A stretch of 64,000 bases of DNA from Streptacidiphilus rugosus AM-16 (lineage in GTDB: Bacteria; Actinomycetota; Actinomycetes; Streptomycetales; Streptomycetaceae), in NCBI RefSeq assembly GCF_000744655.1, contig NZ_JQMJ01000004.1:1674001-1738000 (forward strand), in the 5' to 3' direction. Position numbers and translations under genes: made by a program. The notes under the pieces were generated by a model. That model saw nothing but the letters and a program-made list of their open reading frames with translations, did no database searches and had not been told where the DNA came from. Each line of letters starts with the position of its first letter. Position 1 is the first letter of the stretch. This document shows, in pieces, positions 27,853 through 36,385 of this stretch.

Positions 27853-28157
27853 GGATCACTCCTCGTCCGGTGCGCTCGATGGAACCGCGGTGGCCGTGGG
27901 CAGCCTCTCCCCTTCGACGCTTCCGGGGCAAGACCCCGTCCGGGTGCGTGGCGGGCCGCGCACCCGGCGTGGGTGTGAAGTCCGGCCGTGAGGGCTCCCG
28001 CCTCTGCCGGTCCGGTCGAGTAGCCTCGTAGGCTTCTTGTCCGGGGCGTGTCCGAAAAGCCCCGAACACCAGCCGGACCCGCAGTGCCCGCAGCACCCGC
28101 TGGACCCGCTGGACCCGCACCGCAGAACGCAGAACGCAGAAGGAGAAGGGCCGCACC
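27853..28157. promoter_or_regulatory. divergent promoter region with short direct repeats
   Basis: The 305-bp gap between the GH42 gene and the response regulator holds two tandem runs close to the regulator start: CCCGCTGGA twice plus a partial third copy (28096-28118), and GCAGAAC twice plus GCAGAAG (28122-28142). The second run ends in AGAAGGAGAAGGG, which supplies the ribosome-binding site for GTG 28158. No clear operator for the GH42 gene is seen. Confidence 0.5.
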
Positions 28158-28847
28158 GTGATCCACGTGGTCATCGTCGACGACGAGACGCTCGTCCGCT
28201 CCGGCCTGAGCCTGATCGTCAGCTCGGCCCCGGACATCGAGGTGGTCGCGACCTGCGGCGGCGGCGACGCCCTGGAGACGGTGGCCCGGCTGCGCCCCGA
28301 GGTGGTGCTGCTCGACGTGCGGATGCCGGACGTGGACGGGCTGACGGTGCTGACCGGGCTGATGGAACTGCCGCAGCCGCCCGCCGTGGCGATGCTGACG
28401 ACCTTCGACACGGACGAGTACATCGGCACGGCGCTGCGCTCGGGCGCGGGCGGCTTCCTGCTGAAGGACACCGACCCCGAGCAGCTGATGCACGCGGTGC
28501 GGGTGCTGGCCGTGGGCGGCCGGATCCTCTCCCCCGCGGTCACCGACACGGTGATCGCCGGCTACCTGGACTCGGGACCCGACCGGCAGACGGCGGCCCG
28601 CCTGGCCACGATGACGACGCGGGAGCTGGACGTCCTCGCGCTGCTCGGCGAGGGCCTGTCGAACGCGGACATCGCGGCCCGCCTCTTCCTCAGCACCGGC
28701 ACGGTCAAGGACCACATCAGCGCGATCCTGTCGAAGCTCGGCACCTCGAACCGGGTGCAGGCCGCCGTCTTCGCCCACCAGGCCGGACTGCTGGCCGGCG
28801 ACCACTCCTCGCAGCCGGGCCCCGCCGCGGGCCGGGACCACCGGTGA
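28158..28847 (+). CDS. NarL/LuxR family response regulator
   Basis: The 229-residue regulator has a receiver domain with phospho-acceptor Asp53 (LLDVRMPDVDG), acidic pair DD at 8-9 and switch Lys in GFLLKDTDPEQL. It ends with a LuxR-type helix-turn-helix (LGEGLSNADIAARLFLSTGTVKDHISAILSKLGTSNRVQ). It overlaps the next gene by GTGA, so it is made together with its kinase. Targets are unknown; such pairs in Streptomyces often control antibiotic production or stress genes. Confidence 0.93.
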   Translation: MIHVVIVDDETLVRSGLSLIVSSAPDIEVVATCGGGDALETVARLRPEVVLLDVRMPDVDGLTVLTGLMELPQPPAVAMLTTFDTDEYIGTALRSGAGGFLLKDTDPEQLMHAVRVLAVGGRILSPAVTDTVIAGYLDSGPDRQTAARLATMTTRELDVLALLGEGLSNADIAARLFLSTGTVKDHISAILSKLGTSNRVQAAVFAHQAGLLAGDHSSQPGPAAGRDHR

Positions 28848-29974
28848 GCGGGCCGGGCCGCCCCTGGTACCTCAGCCCCTGGGTGACGCTCCCGTTCCCC
28901 GTGCTGCTCGCGTGCCTGGACGCGGTCCTCGCCAACGACCTGGGCTCGGCGACCCAGATGGCGACCTCGCTGCTGGCCGCCGGCGCGCTGCTGCTGCGCA
29001 AGCGCTGGCCGATACCCGTCCTGCTGGCGACCCTGCCCGGCATGCAGCTCAGCTACATCTGGCTGGCGCCGATGATCGCGGTCTACTCGGTGGCGGTGCG
29101 CTACCGGAGCCGCTGGGTGGTCGGCGGCGGGGCCCTGCTGGTCGCCCTGACCCAGTTCGTGCCGTGGCCGATGGCGGACTACACCCTCGCCTGGGACCGC
29201 ACGACCGCGCTGGCCGCGATGTACGCCCTGCTGACCGGCGGCGCGCCGGTCGCCCTCGGGCTGCTGGTGAACACGCGCCGCGAGCTGGCCGTCCGGCTGG
29301 ACGAGCTGACCCGCGGGCAGGAGCGCGAGCGCCGGCTGCTGGCGGAGAGCGTGCTGTCCACGGAGCGGGCGCGGCTGGCCCGTGAGATGCACGACGTGGT
29401 GTCGCACCAGGTCAGCCTGATCTCGATCCAGGCGGGCGCGCTGCAGGTCCGGGCCGACGACCCGGAGGCGTCCAGGGAGGCGGGCCGGACGATCCGGCAG
29501 CTCTCGGTGAAGACGCTGGAGGAGCTGCGGCAGATGGTCGGCGTGCTGCGGGCCGCGGGCGGCGACGCGGGGCAGCTCACCCCGCAGCCGACCCTGGCGG
29601 ACCTGCCCCGGCTGGTCGCGGGCTCCGGCCTCAGCGCGACCTTCGCCTGCGGCGACGGCCTGAACGGCACCCTCCCTGAACCGGTGGAGCGCGCGGCCTA
29701 CCGCACGGTCCAGGAGGCGCTGACCAACGTGCGCAAGCACGCCCCGGGCTCGACGGTCTCCGTCGAGGTCGCGGCCTCGGACGGCCCCCTCCAGGTCACC
29801 GTCACCAACGGCCCGGCCGACCCGGACGCGCAGCCCCTCCTCCTCCCCAGCGGCGGCCACGGCCTGATCGGCCTGCGCGAACGCGCCCAGCAGCTCGGCG
29901 GCACCCTCTCGGCCGCGCCGACCCCCGACGGCGGCTTCACCGTCCACGCCACCTTCCCCGCGCCGGCCCGGTAG
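28844..29974 (+). CDS. HisKA_3 sensor histidine kinase
   Basis: GTG 28844 overlaps the regulator stop, giving 376 residues. Four or five N-terminal membrane spans with short loops are followed by a HisKA_3 dimerisation domain (LAREMHDVVSHQVSLI, His is the phospho-site) and an HATPase domain (VQEALTNVRKHAPGSTV, GGHGLIGLRERAQQLGG). There is no extracellular sensor domain, so it probably senses a membrane-associated signal. It is the cognate kinase of the preceding regulator. Confidence 0.92.
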   Translation: MSGPGRPWYLSPWVTLPFPVLLACLDAVLANDLGSATQMATSLLAAGALLLRKRWPIPVLLATLPGMQLSYIWLAPMIAVYSVAVRYRSRWVVGGGALLVALTQFVPWPMADYTLAWDRTTALAAMYALLTGGAPVALGLLVNTRRELAVRLDELTRGQERERRLLAESVLSTERARLAREMHDVVSHQVSLISIQAGALQVRADDPEASREAGRTIRQLSVKTLEELRQMVGVLRAAGGDAGQLTPQPTLADLPRLVAGSGLSATFACGDGLNGTLPEPVERAAYRTVQEALTNVRKHAPGSTVSVEVAASDGPLQVTVTNGPADPDAQPLLLPSGGHGLIGLRERAQQLGGTLSAAPTPDGGFTVHATFPAPAR

Positions 29975-30181
29975 GCCCCGTCCGGCAAGTCTTCTCGGAT
30001 CAGCCCGGGTTGTCCGGCGCGTGCGCTCGCAAGGCGGCGGAACGCCTCGTACAACGCAGCGAGCGTGCGTGCCAGGCAGACCGGGCCCGGGAAGATCCTC
30101 CCCCAGCCTTCCCCCTGGACAGGGCCCGGCCGCTCCGGGCGTCGAGATGCGCTCGGGCACGACCGCGCCGATCGTGGAGAC

Positions 30182-30454
30182 ATGGGCGTCATCGTGATGG
30201 TCGAACCGCAGACGGAGCACGCACCCGACCTGGAAGCCAAGAGCTGGGTCACCGGCGGCCTCCGCGCGGTCCACGCCGCCCTCACCGACCCCGACACCCC
30301 CGAGGACCCGGCCGACCTCACCCTCTGCGGCAAGCCCACCGCATCCATGGAGAAGCACAGCTACCACCCCCAGGGCCCGGGCGCGACCTGGTACCCGCCC
30401 AACCTCACCCCCTGGCAGTGCACCACCTGCACCCAGGCCCTGCGCCGGAGCTGA
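30182..30454 (+). CDS. small cysteine-containing protein of unknown function
   Basis: The 90-residue protein starts at ATG 30182, with GGAG about four bases before; an internal ATG seven codons later is possible. It has a C...C-x-x-C arrangement (LTLCGKPTASM and WQCTTCTQALRR) that could bind zinc, and a Pro-rich middle. Similar small proteins are common in Streptomyces, but I know no function. It ends just before the 30473-30499 hairpin. Confidence 0.6.
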   Translation: MGVIVMVEPQTEHAPDLEAKSWVTGGLRAVHAALTDPDTPEDPADLTLCGKPTASMEKHSYHPQGPGATWYPPNLTPWQCTTCTQALRRS

Positions 30455-30472
30455 GCGCGAGGCCCACGCACA

Positions 30473-30499
30473 GGAGCCCGGGCCGACGGCCCGGGCTCC
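30473..30499. terminator. bidirectional intrinsic terminator
   Basis: GGAGCCCGGGCC and GGCCCGGGCTCC form a perfect 12-bp stem around a GAC loop. It lies between the small plus-strand gene and the convergent lysyltransferase-like gene, as expected for a shared terminator. Confidence 0.75.
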
Positions 30500-30535
30500 C
30501 TCGCTGAGCGGATCGCGCCCGCGGCGCGGTGGCCG

Positions 30536-32398
30536 TCAGGCCACGCTCTGGAGCACGCGGTCGCGTTCCTGCTGGGCCGCGACGCCGCGGCGCTTGCGGC
30601 GGAGGAGGGCGGGGAGGCGGGGTTGGGCGATGAAGCCCTCGACGCAGGCGTTGGCCAGGGCGATCCGGGGGAGGTCGCGGCTGCGTTCGAAGAGGACGTA
30701 GCGTGGCTCCCACTGTGGGCGGTACTTGGCGTTCGCGCGGTAGAGGGACTCGATCTGCCACCAGCGGGAGAAGAAGACCAGCACCGAGCGCCACGCGCGC
30801 AGGAACGGTCCCGCGCCCAGCTTGGAGCCGCGCTCGAACACCGCACGGAAGACCGCGAAGTTCAGCGAGACCCGCTCCACGCCGATGCTGCGGGCCTGCT
30901 GGATCAGCTCGATGACCATGAACTCCATCAGGCCGTTGTCGGAGTCCCGGTCACGGCGCATCAGGTCCAGCGAGAGGCCGTGCTCGCCCCAGGGGACGAA
31001 GCTCAGCAGCGCCCGCAGCCGGCCCTCGCCGTCGCGGCACTCCAGCATCACGCACTGGCCGTCGTCCGGGTCGCCCAGCCGGCCCAGCGCCATGGACCAG
31101 CCGCGCTCGGTCGCGCCGTCGCGCCACTGGTCCGCGTGGACCAGCATCGCCTCCATCTCCTCCTCGCCGATGGAGCCGTGGCGGCGCACCGCCACGGTGT
31201 AGCCGGCGCGGCGGACGCGGTTGTGCGCCTGGCGCACCCCGCGCATCGAGCGGCCCTCCAGGGAGAACTCGCCGACCTCGACGATCGCCTCGTCGCCCAG
31301 CTCCAGCGCGTCCAGACCGTGGCGGGCGTAGACGACGCCACCCTCCTCGCTCGCGCCGGTGACGGCCGGGACCCAGGCGTGCTCGCGGGCCTGCTCCAGC
31401 CACTTCTCGATCGCGCCCGGCCACGCCTCGACGTCGCCGATCGGGTCGCCGGATGCCAGCGAGACGCCGCCCACGACGCGGTAGGTCACCGCGGCCTTGC
31501 CGCTGGGCGAGAAGACCACCGACTTGTCGCGGCGCAGCGCGAAGTAGCCCAGCGAGTCGCGCGCCCCGTGCTTGGCCAGCAGGCCGCGCAGCTGCGTCTC
31601 GTCCTCCGGGCTCAGGTACTCCTTGCCCTTCGGCGCCCGGAACAGCGCGTAGGTGACCAGCACCAGGACGCCCACGCTCAGCACGTTGACGGTGACGTCT
31701 ATCGACAGCGGCACCGGGGCGTCGAAGAACTGCGAGCCGTCCGAGCCCAGCGTGATCGCGCGCAGCAGCACGTACTCGGCGCGGTCCCCCAGCGAGGCGC
31801 CGCGTCCCGCGGCGGTCAGGCTCAGCAGGCCGACGCCGATCAGCAGCGTCGCCAGGCCCCCGCCGACCAGCGCGCCGGCAGCGAGCCGCGGGTTGGCCGG
31901 GTCGCCCTTGGCACGGAACTCGCCGCGGCCCAGCAGCAGCGCCGCGACGAAGAGCACCAGGATGCCGAAGGTGACCCAGTTGAACGGGTGCGAGCTCACG
32001 CCGCGCTGGTCCTGGAGCGCCACCGCCATGCCGAAGAGCAGCAGCCCGGAGAAGGCCAGGTTGGCGATCCACGCCGCCCGCTTGCGACGGTTCATCATGA
32101 CCGCCATGAACACCGCGAAGGCGGCCGAGCTGAAGCCGGCGGTGAGCAGGTACGGCGTGTAGAACTCGCCGTGGTTGTGGTGCCGGACCTGGTCGCGGAA
32201 GCTCAGCGAGACGGCGCAGAGAAGGTTCAGGCAGGCCACGATCCGCAGGTACCAGACGGCGGCGCGAGCGCTCAGGCGCTGGACGCGCGGTGCGGCGGCT
32301 CGGGAGTTCAAGGACGGCTCCGTAAGAGGAGGGGCAGGACCGGTATCAGCTTCTCGCGGCGGGCCGTCGGCTTCGTCACTCCGAGGTGCCGTCCGCAC
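30536..32398 (-). CDS. MprF-like membrane protein with DUF2156 lysyltransferase domain
   Basis: The 620-residue protein has about six or seven membrane spans in the N-terminal 270 residues. The cytoplasmic C-terminal half is the LPG_synthase_C/DUF2156 (GNAT-like) domain: GYFALRRDKSVVFSPSGKAAVTYRVVGGVSLASGDPIG, RSMRGVRQAHNRVRRAGY, and NGLMEFMVIELIQQARSIGVERVSLNFAVFR. MprF proteins use such domains to put lysine or alanine from tRNA on phosphatidylglycerol. The fuller flippase part is reduced here. It follows the NodB-like lipoprotein by 37 bp and is probably co-transcribed, so a cell-envelope role is likely. Confidence 0.85.
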   Translation of the reverse strand: MRTAPRSDEADGPPREADTGPAPPLTEPSLNSRAAAPRVQRLSARAAVWYLRIVACLNLLCAVSLSFRDQVRHHNHGEFYTPYLLTAGFSSAAFAVFMAVMMNRRKRAAWIANLAFSGLLLFGMAVALQDQRGVSSHPFNWVTFGILVLFVAALLLGRGEFRAKGDPANPRLAAGALVGGGLATLLIGVGLLSLTAAGRGASLGDRAEYVLLRAITLGSDGSQFFDAPVPLSIDVTVNVLSVGVLVLVTYALFRAPKGKEYLSPEDETQLRGLLAKHGARDSLGYFALRRDKSVVFSPSGKAAVTYRVVGGVSLASGDPIGDVEAWPGAIEKWLEQAREHAWVPAVTGASEEGGVVYARHGLDALELGDEAIVEVGEFSLEGRSMRGVRQAHNRVRRAGYTVAVRRHGSIGEEEMEAMLVHADQWRDGATERGWSMALGRLGDPDDGQCVMLECRDGEGRLRALLSFVPWGEHGLSLDLMRRDRDSDNGLMEFMVIELIQQARSIGVERVSLNFAVFRAVFERGSKLGAGPFLRAWRSVLVFFSRWWQIESLYRANAKYRPQWEPRYVLFERSRDLPRIALANACVEGFIAQPRLPALLRRKRRGVAAQQERDRVLQSVA

Positions 32399-32435
32399 CC
32401 CGCCGTTCGGCGGGGTGCCGGCACCGAACGGCAGG

Positions 32436-33686
32436 TCAGACGGGCGTGGCGGAGGTGTACTGCTTCCAGTCCGTGGGCGTCTGGCCGACGTTGAGCGTAC
32501 GCAGTTTGGTCAGCACCGCCGGGTCCTGCGCCTCCAGCCAGTGCACCAGCTGGCGGAAGGAGACCAGCCGCACGTCGGGCTTGGCCGCGATCTCGCGCAG
32601 CGCCTGCTCGACGGCCTTCATGTAGATGCCGCCGTTCCAGCTCTCGAAGTGGTTCCCGATGAAGAACGGCGCGCGGTTGGTGGTGTAGGCGCGGTTGAAT
32701 CCGGCCATGTAGGACGCGTAGGCCTGCTGCTGCCAGTAGGGCCGCCGGGACGGGTCGCCGTTCGGGGTGCCGCCGGTCTGGTTGGCCAGCATGTTGTAGT
32801 CCATCGACAGCACCTGGAAGCTGTGCCCGGGGAACGGGATGGACTGGAGCGGGAAGTCCCACAGGCCCATCCGCTTGACCGGCCACATCTGGTTGCCACC
32901 GGGCGAGCTGGCGTCGTACTTCCAGCCGAGCGCCGCGGCCGTGGGCAGCAGCCGGTCCTGCCCGAGCAGGCAGGGGGTGCGTCCGCCGATCAGCTCCTTG
33001 CGGTAGTCGAACGGCAGCGGGTCCACGTCGGTGAAGCCGGTGTTCGTCTTCCACTGGGTAACGAACTGGACGGCCTGGTCGATCTCGCTGCGCCACTGGG
33101 CCGGGCTCCAGTTGCCGACGCCGGTGCTGGGGCTGCAGAAGTGGCCGTTGAAGTGCGTGCCGATCTCGTGGCCCTCCAGCCAGGCCGCGCCGACCTGCTG
33201 CAGCGTCGCCTTGACGTGGTTGTCCGCGAGGTAGCCGATGTCGGAGGCGCCGGGACGGTGGCCGGGCGGGAGGTAGAGGTCCTTCTTGCCCTCGGGCAGC
33301 ACGTAGATGCCGGAGAGGAAGAAGCTCATCGTCGCCTTGACCTCCTTGGCGACGCCGCGGAAGTGGGAGAAGAGCTCCTTGCTGTCCTCGCCCGCGCCGT
33401 CCCAGGAGAAGACGACGAACTGCGGCGGGCGCTGGCCCGGCTGCAGCCGCTCGGGGACCGGCTGGTTCGGCTGCGCACCGGTGTCGGAGGTCGAGCCGTC
33501 GCCGATCAGGTTGATCGGCTTCGCCGTGGGGGTCGGTGCGGTGGAGGGGGAGTGACCTCCGGCGCGGGCGTCGCCGCCGCCGGGTCGAGTGGCGCCGCTG
33601 GAGCCGCCGCAGCCGGAGACGCCCAACGCCGCCGCCGTGACGGCGGCTCCCCCAGCGAGTACGTTCCTGCGCGAGATCGCTCCCAT
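32436..33686 (-). CDS. Tat-type lipoprotein with atypical NodB-like domain
   Basis: The 416-residue protein has a twin-arginine signal SRRNVLAGG and lipobox GVSGC (Cys26), then a Pro/Thr-rich linker and a polysaccharide-deacetylase fold. The metal histidines are kept (HFNGH, His178 and His182), but motif 1 reads FSWDG (93-97) where active enzymes have T-F-D-D-G. The catalytic-base Asp is therefore Trp. It may be a binding protein or use another residue. ATG 33686 has a purine-rich site (GGAAGGCAGGG) about ten bases upstream. It is followed by the MprF-like gene, pointing to envelope work. Confidence 0.82.
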   Translation of the reverse strand: MGAISRRNVLAGGAAVTAAALGVSGCGGSSGATRPGGGDARAGGHSPSTAPTPTAKPINLIGDGSTSDTGAQPNQPVPERLQPGQRPPQFVVFSWDGAGEDSKELFSHFRGVAKEVKATMSFFLSGIYVLPEGKKDLYLPPGHRPGASDIGYLADNHVKATLQQVGAAWLEGHEIGTHFNGHFCSPSTGVGNWSPAQWRSEIDQAVQFVTQWKTNTGFTDVDPLPFDYRKELIGGRTPCLLGQDRLLPTAAALGWKYDASSPGGNQMWPVKRMGLWDFPLQSIPFPGHSFQVLSMDYNMLANQTGGTPNGDPSRRPYWQQQAYASYMAGFNRAYTTNRAPFFIGNHFESWNGGIYMKAVEQALREIAAKPDVRLVSFRQLVHWLEAQDPAVLTKLRTLNVGQTPTDWKQYTSATPV

Positions 33687-34091
33687 ATGGTTTCCCTGCC
33701 TTCCGCTCGGCCCAGTGTCGACTTCTCGACTTCTCGACGTGGTCGTCAGTTATGTTCTGCTGGCGTTCGGTTGTCCGAATACCGGGACGCTCGCACCGGA
33801 TGCATCGGTTCGCTCCGATCGATCCGGATATAAGCAACCCTCACAGCATCGCTCAACCGGGGGCATCCGACGGGGAGTGACCCACCCGCGATTCACTCGC
33901 CAGTGCGTAGCCGCACGGGGTTTCCGGGGCGTCCTCGACCCGAATCTCACCCGAACGTGTGCCTCCTCGGCCAGACGGCTAAGCTGCCGCCAGTCTGATG
34001 AGATCACCGCCGAGCGGCGGGGTCCATCCGCCAACCGGCCGGAATTCGCCGGAGTCCGTCCGTGCTGGTCCGACCCGTGGGGGGCGTTCGG
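33687..34091. promoter_or_regulatory. divergent promoter region, relatively AT-rich
   Basis: The 405-bp gap between the NodB-like lipoprotein (minus) and the membrane-anchored protein (plus) contains TCGACTTC in tandem (33718-33733 plus a partial third) and a lower-GC stretch at about 33735-33850. Both genes must have their promoters here. No convincing open frame or clear dyad was found. Confidence 0.45.
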
Positions 34092-34715
34092 ATGTCGATC
34101 GACTGGAGCACGGCCTCGGCCGTGCTGACGGCCGCGGGAACACTCGTGCTGGCTGCGGCCAGTTTCGCCTCCATCCGTTCGGCCGAGAAGGCGGCCCGCT
34201 CCGCCGAACGGGCCCTGCAGGTCTCGCTGCGGCCGGTGCTGGTGGCCTCCAGGGTCAGCGATCCCCAGCAGAAGCTCCTCTGGTACGACGGGCACCACGC
34301 GCATGTGACGGGCGGCCACGGCCACGCCCAGCTGGGCGAGGCGGTCGTCTACCTCGCGGCGTCCCTGCGGAACCTCGGCCCCGGCCTCGGCGTCGTCCAC
34401 GGCTGGTCCCTGCCGAGCGGCGACGCCCCGGCGGAGGCGGAGGCCTTCCGCCGTCAGGGCCTCGACATGTACGTCGCCTCCGGCGACCACGGCAGCTGGC
34501 ACGCCGCGCTGCGCGACCCGGCCGACCCCGAGTTCGCGGCGCTGGCCGACGCCGTGAAGAACCGCCAGCGGCTGAACGTCGATCTTCTCTACGGCGACCA
34601 CGAGGGCGGCCAGCGGACGGTCACCCGCCTCTCCCTGATCCCGAAGACCTCCGACGACGGCTGGCTCTGCCAGACCGTCCGCCACTGGAACCTCGACCGC
34701 CCCGACCCCCGCTGA
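34092..34715 (+). CDS. membrane-anchored protein of unknown function
   Basis: ATG 34092 follows a GGGGGGCG ribosome-binding site, giving 207 residues. A single N-terminal span (ASAVLTAAGTLVLAAASFASI) is followed by a short coiled segment (RSAEKAARSAERALQ) and a beta-rich soluble domain starting SLRPVLVASRV. This plan is found in many uncharacterised actinobacterial proteins with one span plus a beta domain. No catalytic motif is visible. It ends next to repeat copy E. Confidence 0.65.
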   Translation: MSIDWSTASAVLTAAGTLVLAAASFASIRSAEKAARSAERALQVSLRPVLVASRVSDPQQKLLWYDGHHAHVTGGHGHAQLGEAVVYLAASLRNLGPGLGVVHGWSLPSGDAPAEAEAFRRQGLDMYVASGDHGSWHAALRDPADPEFAALADAVKNRQRLNVDLLYGDHEGGQRTVTRLSLIPKTSDDGWLCQTVRHWNLDRPDPR

Positions 34716-34734
34716 CCCTCGGATCAGAGGGCCC

Positions 34735-34854
34735 GTTGCACTCTCCAGGGGCGCGAGGAACTGCGCGACAAGCCACTGACATGCGGATGGTCCTCAGAGC
34801 GCAGGGCCATCCGCACGCCGGTGGTTGCTCGCGCGGTTCCCCGCGCCCCTGACA
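34735..34854. repeat. palindromic intergenic repeat, copy E (complete)
   Basis: The complete element has left arm GTTGCAC..CCAGGGGCGCGAGGAACTGC, central hairpin ATGCGGATGGTCCT ... AGGGCCATCCGCA, and right arm GGTGG..GCGCGGTTCCCCGCGCCCCTG. The whole 120 bp can fold as one long interrupted stem. It fills the space between two convergent genes. Confidence 0.82.
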
Positions 34855-34863
34855 GGGCTCCCG

Positions 34864-35253
34864 TCAGTCCGTCAGTTTGCGGAGTGCTTCCGCCGTCGCG
34901 AAGACGTCGTTGCGGAGTTCCTTCGCGTGGTCGACCAGGTCCGCCAGCGCGAAGCTGTTCGGGAGGGGCTTCACACCCGCCATCGCCAGATACGCGCGGG
35001 TCAGGGTCGCCGCGTAGAACTCGTTCATCGGGGAGTCCAGCGGCGGGCACACCGAGAGCGTGTGCAGCAGCGCCGCCGCACGCCAGTGGACGTCGCGCGG
35101 GGGCTCGTCGGCGACCAGGACGACGTCGCTGGCGTGGCGCGCGATCGCCGCGCTGATGCCGGAAGGGTCCCAGACCGTCGGGTCGGACGGGAGGTGGTGC
35201 GCCAGCACGTTCCAGGCCCAGGCCTCGTCGGCCTTCACGGCATCCGCCTTCAC
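34864..35253 (-). CDS. Fic-like toxin component of a toxin-antitoxin pair
   Basis: The 129-residue protein resembles the Streptomyces 'Fic family toxin component' group: DPTVWDPSGISAAIARHASDVV, HWRAAALLHTLSVCPPLDSPMNEFYAATLTRAYLAMAGVKPLP and a C-terminal helix ending AEALRKLTD. The canonical Fic motif HxFxDGNKR is absent; HWRAAALLHTL occupies that place, so AMP transfer is doubtful. It overlaps the ribbon-helix-helix gene by four bases. The pairing and size argue for a toxin-antitoxin module. Family placement is from memory. Confidence 0.7.
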   Translation of the reverse strand: MKADAVKADEAWAWNVLAHHLPSDPTVWDPSGISAAIARHASDVVLVADEPPRDVHWRAAALLHTLSVCPPLDSPMNEFYAATLTRAYLAMAGVKPLPNSFALADLVDHAKELRNDVFATAEALRKLTD

Positions 35254-35471
35254 GCGGTCTTCTTCCCGCCGAACCGTTCCTGGAAGTACGCCCAGTTCTC
35301 GGACGTGTTGAACTCGGCAGCCGCCTCGAGGAAGCGCTGACGGTCCGGGTCGAGCTCGCGCTTGGCCGCCTCGGTGACCAGCGCGGTGATCGTCGTGCCC
35401 TCAGCCGCCGCCCGAGCAGCCAGCCGGGCGTGGAACTCCTCGTCCACCCGGATGGTGATGTGCTTCGACAT
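35250..35471 (-). CDS. ribbon-helix-helix antitoxin
   Basis: The 73-residue protein begins MSKHITIRVDEEFHARLAARAAAEGTTITALVTEAAKREL, a typical CopG/Arc-type ribbon-helix-helix: a beta strand (HITIRV) followed by two helices. The C-terminus (FLEAAAEFNTSENWAYFQERFGG) would wrap the toxin. Its stop overlaps the toxin start. It should bind its own promoter in the 62-bp gap to the divergent SDR gene. Confidence 0.8.
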   Translation of the reverse strand: MSKHITIRVDEEFHARLAARAAAEGTTITALVTEAAKRELDPDRQRFLEAAAEFNTSENWAYFQERFGGKKTA

Positions 35472-35533
35472 GCTTGTTACGGTACAGCAGCCGTGCTGTA
35501 CAGAGGAGAGCCGGGACGGAAGGAGGGGCAGAG

Positions 35534-36265
35534 TTGAGCGTTACCGTCGTCACAGGGGCCGGCCGTGGTATCGGGGCGGCCATCGCGCTGCGTCTCGCCG
35601 CGGAGGGGCACGACCTCGTCCTCGGCTACCGCTCCGACGCGCACGCCGCCGACGAGGTCGCCACGAAGGTGCGCGCCGCGGGCCGACGCTGTGTCACCGT
35701 GCAGGCCGACACCACCGTCGTCGACGACGTGGACCGCCTCCTCGCCGCGGGCCCGGCCGCCGGTCTCGGCCCGGTGACCGGGCTGGTCAACAACGCGGGG
35801 GTGCCCGGCCCCTACGGTCTGCTCGCCGACGCGGACCCCGAGGGCCTGCGCCGGTCCGTCGACGTGAACGTGACCGGTTACCTGCTCTGCGCCCGCGCCG
35901 CGGTGCGGGCGATGGCGGAGAGCGGGACGGCGGGCGCCATCGTCAACATCTCCTCCGGCGCGGCCACCCTGGGCAGCCCCGGCGAGTACGTGCACTACGC
36001 CGCGGCGAAGGCGGCCGTGGACGCGATGACGGTCGGGCTGGCCAAGGAGCTCGGCCCGGTCGGGATCCGGGTCAACTGCGTCGCGCCCGGCACGGTCTGG
36101 ACGGACTTCCACCCCGACCCCGAGCGCCCGGCCAAGCGCGCCCCGAACATCCCCCTCGGCCGCTGCGCGCAGCCCGAGGAGATCGCCGGGGCGGTCGCCT
36201 GGTTCTTCTCCCCCGACGCGAGCTACGCGACGGGCGCCGTGCTGCGCGTGGCCGGCGGCCTGTAG
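35534..36265 (+). CDS. SDR family oxidoreductase (FabG-like)
   Basis: TTG 35534 is preferred because GGAGGGG lies six bases upstream and the protein then starts directly at SVTVVTGAGRGIGAAIA; this gives 243 residues. Cofactor and active-site motifs are NNAGVPGPYG, NISSGAATLGSPGEYVHYAAAKAAVDAM (Ser, Tyr, Lys) and VNCVAPGTVWTDFH. The C-terminal YATGAVLRVAGG is standard. Oxidoreduction of a hydroxyl or keto group with NADP(H) is likely. No partner gene defines the substrate. Confidence 0.88.
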   Translation: MSVTVVTGAGRGIGAAIALRLAAEGHDLVLGYRSDAHAADEVATKVRAAGRRCVTVQADTTVVDDVDRLLAAGPAAGLGPVTGLVNNAGVPGPYGLLADADPEGLRRSVDVNVTGYLLCARAAVRAMAESGTAGAIVNISSGAATLGSPGEYVHYAAAKAAVDAMTVGLAKELGPVGIRVNCVAPGTVWTDFHPDPERPAKRAPNIPLGRCAQPEEIAGAVAWFFSPDASYATGAVLRVAGGL

Positions 36266-36385
36266 CCGCAAGCCTGAACCCGGCCCCCACCGTCGGCCCC
36301 GCCGCCGGGCCCCGGTCCCCTGCCCGGCGGCGCAGGCCGGAGGCGGGGACCGAACCGGCCGCAGGCCCTTACGCCTCCGGCTCGA

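Noticed and set aside
28096..28142. Short tandem repeats considered as a CRISPR-like array
   Set aside because: Units are 7 and 9 bp without spacers and there are no cas genes. They are simple sequence repeats.
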